Below, one piece after another: positions 1 to 6,193 of a DNA stretch of 12,186 bases; position 1 is the first letter of the stretch; each line of letters starts with the position of its first letter. This DNA comes from Bacillota bacterium (GTDB taxonomy: Bacteria; Bacillota; Bacilli; Alicyclobacillales; Alicyclobacillaceae): assembly GCA_021816665.1 (NCBI GenBank), contig JAKAXI010000027.1, forward strand, positions 1-12,186. The letters run 5' to 3'. The translations under genes were made by a program, and so were the position numbers. The notes under the pieces were generated by a model. It saw only the letters and a program-made list of their open reading frames with translations, made no database searches and was not told the origin of the DNA.

Positions 1-157
1 CTGTTTTGAAAAAAGTGACCGTATGGGCGGGGCGAACTCCGGCAGCGGGGGCGACTACGGTCGTTCCTACGGAATGAGTCTGGTTGTCCGTCGCGCCGCA
101 ACCACTGAGTGCCACGGTGAGCAATCCCGGGATGGCAAAAAACACGGCCTTCTTCAT
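1..157 (-). CDS. Lipoprotein, N-terminal part (runs off window)
   Basis: Reading the minus strand from the ATG at 157 gives 52 codons to the window edge. The start is preceded by a strong AGGAGGTGG ribosome site (164-172). The protein begins with a short basic MKK, a hydrophobic stretch and a classic lipobox LSGC, with the lipidated Cys at residue 20. The mature N-terminus (CGATDNQTHS...) is a flexible Thr/Ala/Val-rich linker, as expected for a membrane-anchored extracellular lipoprotein. The functional domain lies outside the window, so I cannot assign a role. It is transcribed divergently from the PaiB-like gene. The lipoprotein call is firm; the function is unknown. Confidence 0.8.
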   Translation of the reverse strand, partial: MKKAVFFAIPGLLTVALSGCGATDNQTHSVGTTVVAPAAGVRPAHTVTFFKT

Positions 158-266
158 CTGAATCCACCTCCTAGTGCTTCAGACGAAGTGTAGCGGCTCG
201 TTGTTTCACCTCTGCTGAAAACAATTCGCCAACGTTGTATGCGCGGCACCTCGTTTGTCCGTGCAT

Positions 267-337
267 TTGACACACGTTGTGCAAATTGGGCACATAGTTT
301 GACAGCCGTATCGAGTCATTCCCCGCTTTGATAAGAT
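267..337 (+). promoter_or_regulatory. Candidate promoter/operator region of the paiB-like run
   Basis: Two TTGACA boxes lie at 268-273 and 299-304. The first has a weak CATAGT (293-298) 19 bp downstream. An alternative extended -10 (TGATAAGAT) sits at 329-337. An imperfect palindrome, TTTGaCACAcgtTGTGCAAA (267-286), overlaps the first TTGACA and could be an operator. No single pair has ideal spacing, so the exact promoter is uncertain. The rest of 158-392 shows no gene I would support. Confidence 0.35.
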
Positions 338-392
338 GAAGTTGGATGACTGTCCGGCACGTCAAGATTTGAGGGAGCGCGAGGTGGCGTCG

Positions 393-995
393 GTGTACAT
401 ACCAAAGTCATTTGTGATGAACGAAGAAAGAATGAAGGAATTTATCGAAGTTCACAGTTTTGGGTTGTTGATGAGTCAGCACGAAGGGCAGCCTTGCGGG
501 ACGCATTTGCCGTTCTTGTTCGACAGCGATAGAAGCGCTTTATACGGCCACGTGGCCAAAGCGAATCCGCAGTGGCAGGACGTCGACGGTCAGGACGTCA
601 TGACCGTGTTTTCAGGCGCGCACAGTTACATTTCCCCTTCCTGGTACGGAATTGGTGAGTCGGTTCCAACCTGGAACTACGTAGCTGTGCACGTGTACGG
701 GACTTGTCATGTGATGCATGATCCGGAGGAATTCGCAACGGTTCTGGAACGCATGGTACGTTTCTATGAACCTGGCTCGCCCATAGCTAGCGAGTCCGGA
801 GAACCGTATTTTCGGCGCATGATGCAGGCCATCGTGGGGTTCCGAATCGACATCGCGCGCATGGAGGGCGCCGCAAAGTTGAGTCAGAATAAGCCCGCTG
901 AAGTACGAGAGCGCGTGATCGAACAACTGAGCCATTCCGACGACTCCAACGCACAAACCGTCGCGCGCTGGATGAAGCAGGAGTGGAACCAGTAG
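393..995 (+). CDS. paiB: PaiB-family FMN-binding protein (putative negative transcriptional regulator)
   Basis: This 200-residue protein belongs to the PaiB family of FMN-binding split-barrel proteins, normally about 200-210 residues. In Bacillus subtilis, PaiA/PaiB were described as lowering expression of degradative enzymes and sporulation. Seen here: YIPKSF at the N-terminus, SFGLLMS (22-28), THLPFLFD (37-44), LYGHVAKANPQW (50-61) and HSYISPSWY (77-85), followed by VPTWNY; these are the family's flavin-pocket signatures. The frame is open back to an ATG at 336, but that start would add 19 untypical residues. The GTG at 393, with GAGGTGG (381-387) just upstream, gives the family-type beginning (M)YIPK. 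It heads a co-directional run with the MOSC and GNAT genes. Whether it binds DNA or is a flavin enzyme cannot be told from sequence. Confidence 0.88.
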   Translation: MYIPKSFVMNEERMKEFIEVHSFGLLMSQHEGQPCGTHLPFLFDSDRSALYGHVAKANPQWQDVDGQDVMTVFSGAHSYISPSWYGIGESVPTWNYVAVHVYGTCHVMHDPEEFATVLERMVRFYEPGSPIASESGEPYFRRMMQAIVGFRIDIARMEGAAKLSQNKPAEVRERVIEQLSHSDDSNAQTVARWMKQEWNQ

Positions 996-1022
996 GAGGT
1001 TGGAAAGATCGGAACTTCACTT

Positions 1023-1562
1023 TTGTGCACCGTAACAGCAGTGCTCATTGCGGATCAGGCAGACAGTTTCGTCACGCGTGCTCTGCCACAGATTGATGTT
1101 ACATACGGCGGCATTGCTGGCGATCGCCACTTTGGTCTGACGAAGCGAGCTGGCGTTCGCGAGTCGATGTACCCGCGTGGGACGGAGATTTTCAACCGTC
1201 GCCAGATCACGGTCGTATCCGACGAAGAGTGTGCAGCCGTGGCTGAGGCCCTTGGCGTGCCAGAGATTCGACCCGAGTGGCTCGGCGCGAACGTTGTCGT
1301 GAGAGGCTTTCCCGACCTCACTCGACTGCCAAACGGAAGTCGCATTCTGTTCCCAAGCGGGGCGGGACTCCTCTGCGAAGGAGAAAACCAACCCTGCCGC
1401 CATCCTGGCGACGTGATCCAGTCGCACTACCCGGACGTGTCGAAGCTGTCTGCACGTTTCGTGGAACACGCGCAGAGACGCCGTGGCATCATCTGCATCG
1501 TGGAGCGTCCTGGCGTGATCACGTCGAGCGGCGAGGCTACGGTAGTCGTCTACGAAGACTAG
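1023..1562 (+). CDS. MOSC-domain protein
   Basis: The MOSC (MoCo sulfurase C-terminal) domain spans essentially the whole protein (179 aa from TTG 1023). Conserved pieces are GGIAGDRHFGLTKRAG (29-44), YPRGTEIFNRRQITVVS (50-66), EWLGANVVV (85-93) and the GENQPC segment whose Cys125 is the expected persulfide/metal-sulfur-handling cysteine. Stand-alone MOSC proteins of this size are thought to act on sulfur transfer or reduction of N-hydroxylated compounds; the substrate here is unknown. The start is ambiguous. TTG 1023 matches the family N-terminus, but the strong AGGAGGT (994-1000), which overlaps the upstream stop, is 22 nt away and is ideally spaced for an ATC at 1008. The stop of the PaiB-like gene at 995 and the 30-nt gap to the GNAT gene suggest one transcript. 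Confidence 0.88.
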   Translation: MCTVTAVLIADQADSFVTRALPQIDVTYGGIAGDRHFGLTKRAGVRESMYPRGTEIFNRRQITVVSDEECAAVAEALGVPEIRPEWLGANVVVRGFPDLTRLPNGSRILFPSGAGLLCEGENQPCRHPGDVIQSHYPDVSKLSARFVEHAQRRRGIICIVERPGVITSSGEATVVVYED

Positions 1563-1592
1563 AAGACTCATGGAAGGGAATGCGGACCAACC

Positions 1593-2501
1593 GTGATCGA
1601 CAGACGACAAGAATTCACCTTTTCAAAGCTGGGGGAAAACGACCGACGGGACTTGCAGCAACTTGCGGAGCGGGTCGGTTGGCACTTTGCGGACGAACAG
1701 GTTGCGCTGTTGATGGCTGCAGGTACTGTCTACGGCCATCATGCTGCCGTCGACGGCAGGCGGGAACTTATCGGAGCGGCCGCAATCTATCCGTACGGCC
1801 GCAACCTCGCGTCACTCGGAATTGTCATGGTCAGCCCGGAACACCAGCGTCAAGGCATTGGCAACGCTGTTGTTCGCCGCTGTCTTGCCGACGTGGACCC
1901 GCAGGCGCACGTCATGCTCATCGCCACACCGCAGGGTAGACCTGTCTATGAATCCCTCGGCTTTCGCATCGTAGAACAGGTTCACCGGTATGAACTTGAT
2001 CTCGCTTGTACAGCGGATCGTCGACGCTCGCATGTCGTGACGCCACTGCGGCAGGATGACATTGCTGCTGTCGTCGCGCTGGACGAGTCAGCGTCTGGTG
2101 GACGACGCCACGTCGCGTATCAGGCGCTAGTGCAAATTGCGCGGGCTGGCGTTGCGGTGCGAGATGACCGTGGCCATGTGTGTGGCTTCGCAATCGCCCT
2201 GCGTGGGACGGACCGCTGGCTGATTGGCCCTGTCATTGCGGACAGTGTCAACATGGCTGTCGAACTGGTTCTAGGACTCGTGGAGAGATTGCGCATAGAG
2301 AGTATCGTCGACGAACGTGAGTTTGCCGGTGGAGGAACTGTCCGCCTCGACGTGCCACGCCAGCAGGTGGAGTTTCAGGCGAGCCTGCAGGCTGTTGGCT
2401 TTCAGCAGACGCGTCAGTCGCCAGTGATGAGTGTCGGCGGCGAGCCCCTGCCGGGAGACCGTGACCGCATGTTTGCCATTATTGACCCCGCACTGGGGTG
2501 A
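1593..2501 (+). CDS. YitH-like two-domain GNAT N-acetyltransferase
   Basis: The protein has 302 residues. Residues about 10-130 form a GNAT acetyltransferase domain with the acetyl-CoA-binding motif A (SPEHQRQGIGNAVVRRCL, containing Q/R-x-x-G-x-G/A) and the YESLGFR motif B. The C-terminal half, ending in LPGDRDRMFAIIDPALG, matches the second, degenerate acetyltransferase domain (Acetyltransf_18 type) seen in Bacillus YitH and relatives. It transfers an acetyl group from acetyl-CoA to an unknown small amine or protein N-terminus. The GTG start at 1593 has only a distant GGAAGGG (1572-1578), so it may be translated weakly or by coupling to the MOSC gene 30 nt upstream. It ends the plus-strand run; beyond it lies repeat-rich non-coding DNA. 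Confidence 0.88.
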   Translation: MIDRRQEFTFSKLGENDRRDLQQLAERVGWHFADEQVALLMAAGTVYGHHAAVDGRRELIGAAAIYPYGRNLASLGIVMVSPEHQRQGIGNAVVRRCLADVDPQAHVMLIATPQGRPVYESLGFRIVEQVHRYELDLACTADRRRSHVVTPLRQDDIAAVVALDESASGGRRHVAYQALVQIARAGVAVRDDRGHVCGFAIALRGTDRWLIGPVIADSVNMAVELVLGLVERLRIESIVDEREFAGGGTVRLDVPRQQVEFQASLQAVGFQQTRQSPVMSVGGEPLPGDRDRMFAIIDPALG

Positions 2502-2522
2502 AGCTTCCTAGCACGCATGGCA

Positions 2523-2559
2523 AGCCCCGCGGCGGAGTGCGGACTGCCTGGCCGGGGCT
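2523..2559. repeat. GC-rich inverted repeat after the acetyltransferase gene
   Basis: AGCCCCG (2523-2529) pairs with CGGGGCT (2553-2559) around a 23-nt GC-rich loop, 21 bp after the acetyltransferase stop. There is no T-run downstream, so it is not a typical intrinsic terminator, though it may slow transcription or protect the 3' end of the message. Confidence 0.4.
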
Positions 2560-2562
2560 CGC

Positions 2563-2588
2563 TGGGTGAGTGGGTGAGTGGGTGAGTG
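2563..2588. repeat. Tandem TGGGTGAG 8-bp repeat (3 copies)
   Basis: Three perfect head-to-tail copies of TGGGTGAG lie at 2563-2570, 2571-2578 and 2579-2586, followed by a decayed copy (TGGTGAAT). The block is in non-coding DNA, so copy number may vary by slippage. Confidence 0.85.
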
Positions 2589-2640
2589 GTGAATCCGGCA
2601 TGCTCGACCGCCGACGTAAACCGGTAGTGAGGACCAGTGA

Positions 2641-2796
2641 CGCCAAAGTGACGGAGGACTTGCAGGCGCCAAACAACGGATAGCGCCAGATTGGCGCTGT
2701 GCCGCGAGGGCTAGCGGTGATAGCGCCATAATGGCGTAAAGCGAGCGGGATCAGGGTAGCGAGCCCGTGCACGTCGGACATGGTGCCATTGTGGCG
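2641..2796. repeat. Array of four CGCCA-N3-TGGCG palindromes
   Basis: A 13-bp palindrome recurs four times in the space between the acetyltransferase and dam-like genes: CGCCAaagTGaCG (2641-2653), CGCCAgatTGGCG (2684-2696, extended to a perfect 17-bp AGCGCCA-N3-TGGCGCT at 2682-2698), CGCCAtaaTGGCG (2724-2736) and tGCCAttgTGGCG (2784-2796). Centres are at 2647, 2690, 2730 and 2790, i.e. 43, 40 and 60 bp apart. The N3 spacer differs in every copy while the arms are kept, which suggests protein-binding sites rather than a copied element. There are no T-runs, so they are not terminators. No coding sequence is supported in 2502-2814. Confidence 0.75.
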
Positions 2797-2814
2797 TTGC
2801 GACGTCAGTTCTGT

Positions 2815-3621
2815 TCATTCGCCAGGAAAGAGCGCCAGCAACTCCGTAACTTTGCCGCGGTGGTCACCGTCACAACTGATAAACCGCTGTACGTCGAATG
2901 AAGTGATGAGCGCACCTTCGTAGGCTTTCCGCGTAAATTCGTTGTCGTGGTTGGAGATGACGACTGGGATCCCGCGAGCTGCCGTTTCGGCGGCCACTCG
3001 CGCAAGGCGTAGTTGTTCGGGCTGAGCGAACCCGTCCGAGTTGTAGCTTGTAAAGTTGGCCGTTGCCGACAGAGGTACGTATGGAGGGTCGCAGTAGATA
3101 ACGTCGCCAGGACGGGCTCCTCGCATCACCACTTCAAAATCTAGGGATGAAAATTCAGCGGTTTGTGACTTGTGGTAGAACATCATCATTTCCTCGTATG
3201 GGAAATACGGTTTCTTGTATCGACCGAACGGCACGTTAAATCCGCCAATTTGGTTGTATCGACACAGCCCGTTGTAGCCGTGTCGGTTCAAGTACAGAAA
3301 CAGTGCTGCCTTGCGGAATGGATCGACAGACGAATTGAATTCTTCGCGCAAGGTGTAATAAGCATCGGCGCTATTGAGTTCATTGGTAAACAGACCTTTG
3401 CACTCGTCAATGAAGGTCGCACCGTACTGTTTAAGCGTTACAAATACGTGAATAAGGTCGGGGTTCGAGTCGTTGATTAGATTATTTGGGTAATCTGTAT
3501 TGAGAAACACGGCCGCAGCCCCAGCAAACGGTTCGATCAAACGGTCCCCAGCGGGGAGCAGCTCACAAATTTTCTGGACTACGCGGTACTTGTTTCCAGC
3601 CCATTTCAGAAAAGGTTTCAT
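2815..3621 (-). CDS. dam: Dam-type DNA adenine methyltransferase (GATC)
   Basis: This is a 268-residue D12-class N6-adenine methyltransferase that transfers methyl from S-adenosylmethionine to adenine, most likely in GATC. Motif X is FLKWAGNK (4-11), motif I EPFAGAAAVFLNTD (30-43) and catalytic motif IV DPPY (178-181; E. coli Dam has its DPPY at nearly the same position). From memory, whole blocks match E. coli Dam closely (LFLYLNRHGYNGLCRYN, FNVPFGRYKKPYFP, PLSATANFT, SNHD), and size is similar (278 aa). The ATG start has GGAGG 5 nt upstream (3627-3631). No restriction nuclease, MutH or SeqA lies alongside, so it is an orphan methylase. The gene is visibly more A+T-rich than its neighbours and is flanked by the palindrome array, suggesting acquisition, perhaps via phage. 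Methylation sites (GATC) are common throughout the window. Confidence 0.93.
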   Translation of the reverse strand: MKPFLKWAGNKYRVVQKICELLPAGDRLIEPFAGAAAVFLNTDYPNNLINDSNPDLIHVFVTLKQYGATFIDECKGLFTNELNSADAYYTLREEFNSSVDPFRKAALFLYLNRHGYNGLCRYNQIGGFNVPFGRYKKPYFPYEEMMMFYHKSQTAEFSSLDFEVVMRGARPGDVIYCDPPYVPLSATANFTSYNSDGFAQPEQLRLARVAAETAARGIPVVISNHDNEFTRKAYEGALITSFDVQRFISCDGDHRGKVTELLALFPGE

Positions 3622-3662
3622 TTCGGCCTCCGTTACAAACTCTGTACACTGATTCGACGGGG

Positions 3663-3678
3663 AAGGGAGAAATCCCTT
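3663..3678. repeat. Perfect GAAA-tetraloop hairpin in divergent spacer
   Basis: AAGGGA (3663-3668), GAAA (3669-3672) and TCCCTT (3673-3678) form a perfect 6-bp stem with a GNRA tetraloop in the spacer between the divergent dam-like and isochorismatase-like genes. It could lie in a 5' leader or be an operator; no clear promoter pair was found beside it. Confidence 0.4.
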
Positions 3679-3755
3679 GCCGTTGTGCGAACCTTGTTGT
3701 CAATTTGGTAACATTGCATAGGGACAATCTAGACTGTGTAAAAGGAGTGTTGAAG

Positions 3756-4337
3756 GTGACAGAACACCGTGCAGCCTTGTTAGTGATGGACGTCCAAAAT
3801 GGCATTGTGTCGCGTTTCGCGAAAGATGAGGGCACACTCACACCAATCGTGTCCGCCGTCGACGCTGCCCGGGCCGCAAACATTCCTGTGATGTTTGTTC
3901 GAGTTGCATTTCGTCCGGGGTTGACAGAGGTCAGCCCGAACAACAAGTCGTTCTCAGCCATAGCGGGGGCAGGTGGAATGACTGCGGATGACGAGTCGAC
4001 TCAGGTCCACTCGTCAGTTGCACCGAGGGACGGTGAACCGGTGATCACCAAACGTCGAGTGAGCGCCTTCTCTGGCAGCGACCTCGAGGTCATTTTGCGG
4101 GCACAGAGTATCGATACATTGGTTCTGTGCGGAATTGCGACAAGCGGTGTGGTGTTGTCGACGTTGCGAGAGGCAGCCGACAAAGACTACCGCATTACGG
4201 TTTTGGCGGATGCCTGTCTCGATGCCGATCCGGAAGTTCACCGTGTGCTGACCGAGAAGGTCTTTCCGCGTCAAGCAGATGTGCTTTCGTCTGCGGATTG
4301 GATACAGAGTTTGCCAAGCTCGAACTCGAGTCATTAA
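3756..4337 (+). CDS. Isochorismatase-family hydrolase-fold protein lacking the catalytic cysteine
   Basis: From GTG 3756 the protein has 193 residues, the normal family size. The start is set by AAAAGGAG (3740-3747) with 8-nt spacing; the frame opens earlier (3705) without a ribosome site. Of the catalytic triad, Asp12 (MDVQNG) and Lys99 (VITKRRVSAF) are present. At the cysteine position the motif reads GIATSGVVLST (126-136) instead of GxATNxCVxST, so Val132 replaces Cys. Many bacterial homologues share this SGVV form, and true isochorismatases (EntB type) also lack the Cys, so a vinyl-ether hydrolase or another non-thiol reaction is possible; nicotinamidase-like chemistry is unlikely. The sequence LADACLDADPEVHRVLTEKVFPRQA is typical of this subgroup. 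An eroded MFS exporter follows 31 nt later, suggesting a former resistance- or metabolite-type operon. Confidence 0.88.
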   Translation: MTEHRAALLVMDVQNGIVSRFAKDEGTLTPIVSAVDAARAANIPVMFVRVAFRPGLTEVSPNNKSFSAIAGAGGMTADDESTQVHSSVAPRDGEPVITKRRVSAFSGSDLEVILRAQSIDTLVLCGIATSGVVLSTLREAADKDYRITVLADACLDADPEVHRVLTEKVFPRQADVLSSADWIQSLPSSNSSH

Positions 4338-4368
4338 CGCGACCTGACTGGTCTGAAGGAGACGATTT

Positions 4369-4982
4369 GTGGAGAGCGTTCGCGAAGCTGGATTCATGTT
4401 GCTGTTTCGCTAGCCGCGTTATGGCAGGCCAGTCAACACCACTGGGGCTGGAACCCTGCTGCCGAAACTAATCCCACAGGAGCACCTCACGCAAGCCAAC
4501 TACTTGATGCAAATGGAGTGGCAAGTTGCTCTCGTGCTCGGCCCGACAGTAGGCGCCATCCTGATTTCACTTGTCGGCCGCCAGTGGGTTTTATTAGGGG
4601 ACGCTACCACCTTTCTGCTAGTCGCAGCGGTGTCAGCGTTTGGGGACTGGTGACCGTGCTTCTGGGTTATTCTCCGAATCTATGGGAGACGGGAGCATTG
4701 ATGTTTATCGGTGGACTCTCGTACGCGCCTTGGGGAGGACTTGCCATGTCCGTATACCAGCTTCTCGTGCCTGATCAAAAGCTAGGTCGGGTGATGGCGG
4801 CCTTCGAGTCTTTGACGATTGCTGGGATGCCGCTTGGTGCGTGGGTTTGAGGTGCCATCCTTGGTCATGTCACGGTGGTGACTGTGTTTTTCGTATCCGG
4901 CGGTTGTACCCTAGCCATGGGGTTGGTCTCGTCCGTGTGGCCTAGCTTTCGAGCGGTTGACTCTGCAGAGACTGCTGCCTGA
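4369..4982 (+). pseudogene. Eroded MFS exporter (EntS/MFS_3-like) with deletions, frameshift and stops
   Basis: A good start remains: AAGGAG (4356-4361) 7 nt before GTG 4369, encoding VESVREAGFMLLFR, but a TAG follows at 4411. The same frame then continues with a recognisable MFS segment (LLPKLIPQEHLTQAN..., 4456-4650, including LGPTVGAILISLVG) that normally lies over 100 residues from the N-terminus. It ends at TGA 4651. A further MFS piece (LVTVLLGYSPNLWETG...MPLGAWV) continues in another frame to TGA 4848. After that stop the frame reads on as GAILGHVTVVTVFFVSGG and ends at TGA 4980-4982. Family members have about 400 residues; only about 200 codons survive. At least two internal deletions, one frameshift and two or three stops make this clearly non-functional. 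Confidence 0.85.
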
Positions 4983-5014
4983 ACCGAGTGCCGGACCGCC
5001 TCAGTTTTGTCCTG

Positions 5015-5023
5015 CATAGCGTG
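5015..5023 (+). promoter_or_regulatory. Candidate sporulation-type -10 (CATAGCGTG)
   Basis: CATAGCGTG, 48 nt before the first glycosyltransferase, resembles the mother-cell sigma-K -10 consensus CATAnnnTA (last base differs). It lies in the loop of a GTCCTG/CAGGAC inverted repeat (5009-5014/5044-5049). A similar element precedes the second glycosyltransferase. The -35 (AC) position is not well spaced, so this is tentative. Confidence 0.25.
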
Positions 5024-5071
5024 TGATCGGGAACCAAGCGACCCAGGACGGACATGAGGAGACGGTTCTAG

Positions 5072-6193
5072 ATGAAGATCGCGATTGTTGCACCAGAGGA
5101 CTTGCCGATTCCTCCGACGCGAGGCGGTTCGGTGCAAATTTACGTGCATGCGCTGGCGCGGGCTTTGACCGAAGTCGAAGGGGTTCAACTCGTTCTGATC
5201 AGTCCTAAGCGCGGTAGGTCGCATGACAGTGACAATCAAGAGACCAAGTTCAACGCACAGCATCTGCGGCTGAATGCGAGCACCCCAAAGGCGTACCAGA
5301 AGGCAGTGCTCTCAGCACTTTCCGCACTGCAGCCGGATCTCATTCAAGTTGAAAACCGTCCACTGCTCGCAGCAGCAGTGAAACGTAGACTGCGACGCCC
5401 AACACTGCTCAATCTCCACTCAGTCACCTTTTTGGGGCCCGCTCACACCACTGCACAACAGGCTGCGACTGCCTTGCGTGCAGTTGATGGCGTGGTGTGC
5501 AACAGCCGGTATTTGCGACGAGCAATCGTCCGACGGTTTGCTTTACAGGCCGATAGACAACGATTCCATGTCATTTTCCCGGGCATTGACCTCGAACGTT
5601 TCAAGTATCAGAGACGAACGGTCACCAAGTTTTCTCGTAACCGCCCACTGCGCATTCTGTTCGTTGGTCGGGTCATTCGTCAAAAAGGCGTGCTCGTACT
5701 GATCCGGTCGATTCGTCAACTTCACGAGGCAGGCCACCCAGTCCACCTGACTCTCGTCGGGCGCACTCCACCGTGGGAAAAAAACTATGGTTCTCTCGTT
5801 CGCCGTGAGGCCCGGTCCTGTCCTGTTCAGTGGGTGGGGTTCGTCTCCCCGCAGGGTCTCCCAGGTTATTACCGCCGTCACGACGTGTTCGTCTGTCCGT
5901 CTCAGGACAAAGAAGCCTTTGGGTTAGTCAACCTGGAAGCCCTTGCGACAGGGTTACCTGTCATTGCGAGTCGGGTTGGAGGTATTCCGGAAGCGGTGAC
6001 GGATGACACAGGTATTCTGGTCGATCACCCGCAGCGGCCAGAATCCTTTCGGCGCGCTATTGAGTCGTGTCTGGCACACCCGGAACGACTTGCGAGTTGG
6101 TCGGAAATGGGCAGGCGGCACGCGCAGGAATTCTCGTGGGAGCGCACGGCGCGCGATTTCGTAAAACTTTACCAGAAAGTGAACGGCAGGTAG
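5072..6193 (+). CDS. GT4-family glycosyltransferase, CotSA-like
   Basis: This 373-residue GT-B fold glycosyltransferase starts at ATG 5072, 9 nt after TGAGGAGA. The N-terminal Rossmann domain begins MKIAIVAPEDLP and continues with the Gly-rich acceptor loop PPTRGGSVQIYV and LLNLHSVTFLGP. The C-terminal nucleotide-sugar domain has ILFVGRVIRQKGVLVLI, then VFVCPSQDKEAFGLVNLEA with the E-x7-E pair, and GLPVIASRVGGIPEAV. It would transfer a sugar from a nucleotide donor to an unknown acceptor, retaining configuration. Size and features match Bacillus CotSA, a spore-coat protein; the adjacent YheC/D-type gene supports a coat or envelope glycan role. Its stop codon directly abuts the stop of the convergent ATP-grasp gene (6193/6194). 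Confidence 0.88.
   Translation: MKIAIVAPEDLPIPPTRGGSVQIYVHALARALTEVEGVQLVLISPKRGRSHDSDNQETKFNAQHLRLNASTPKAYQKAVLSALSALQPDLIQVENRPLLAAAVKRRLRRPTLLNLHSVTFLGPAHTTAQQAATALRAVDGVVCNSRYLRRAIVRRFALQADRQRFHVIFPGIDLERFKYQRRTVTKFSRNRPLRILFVGRVIRQKGVLVLIRSIRQLHEAGHPVHLTLVGRTPPWEKNYGSLVRREARSCPVQWVGFVSPQGLPGYYRRHDVFVCPSQDKEAFGLVNLEALATGLPVIASRVGGIPEAVTDDTGILVDHPQRPESFRRAIESCLAHPERLASWSEMGRRHAQEFSWERTARDFVKLYQKVNGR

Noticed and set aside
171..365. 64-codon minus-strand frame in the divergent spacer
   Set aside because: No family resemblance or ribosome site; it contains the lipoprotein's upstream region.
1277..1939. 220-codon plus-strand frame overlapping the MOSC and acetyltransferase genes
   Set aside because: Arg/Ser/Cys-rich shadow of two recognisable genes in other frames.
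2523..2559. Rho-independent terminator for the acetyltransferase gene
   Set aside because: The stem is present but the loop is long and no T-run follows; kept only as an inverted repeat.
2502..2814. CRISPR-like array
   Set aside because: The repeats are 13-17 bp palindromes with uneven 26-47 bp gaps and no long identical repeat; there are no cas genes.
4518..4850. 110-codon frame as an independent gene
   Set aside because: Its first part is out of frame with the MFS sequence and its second part is an MFS fragment; included in the pseudogene.
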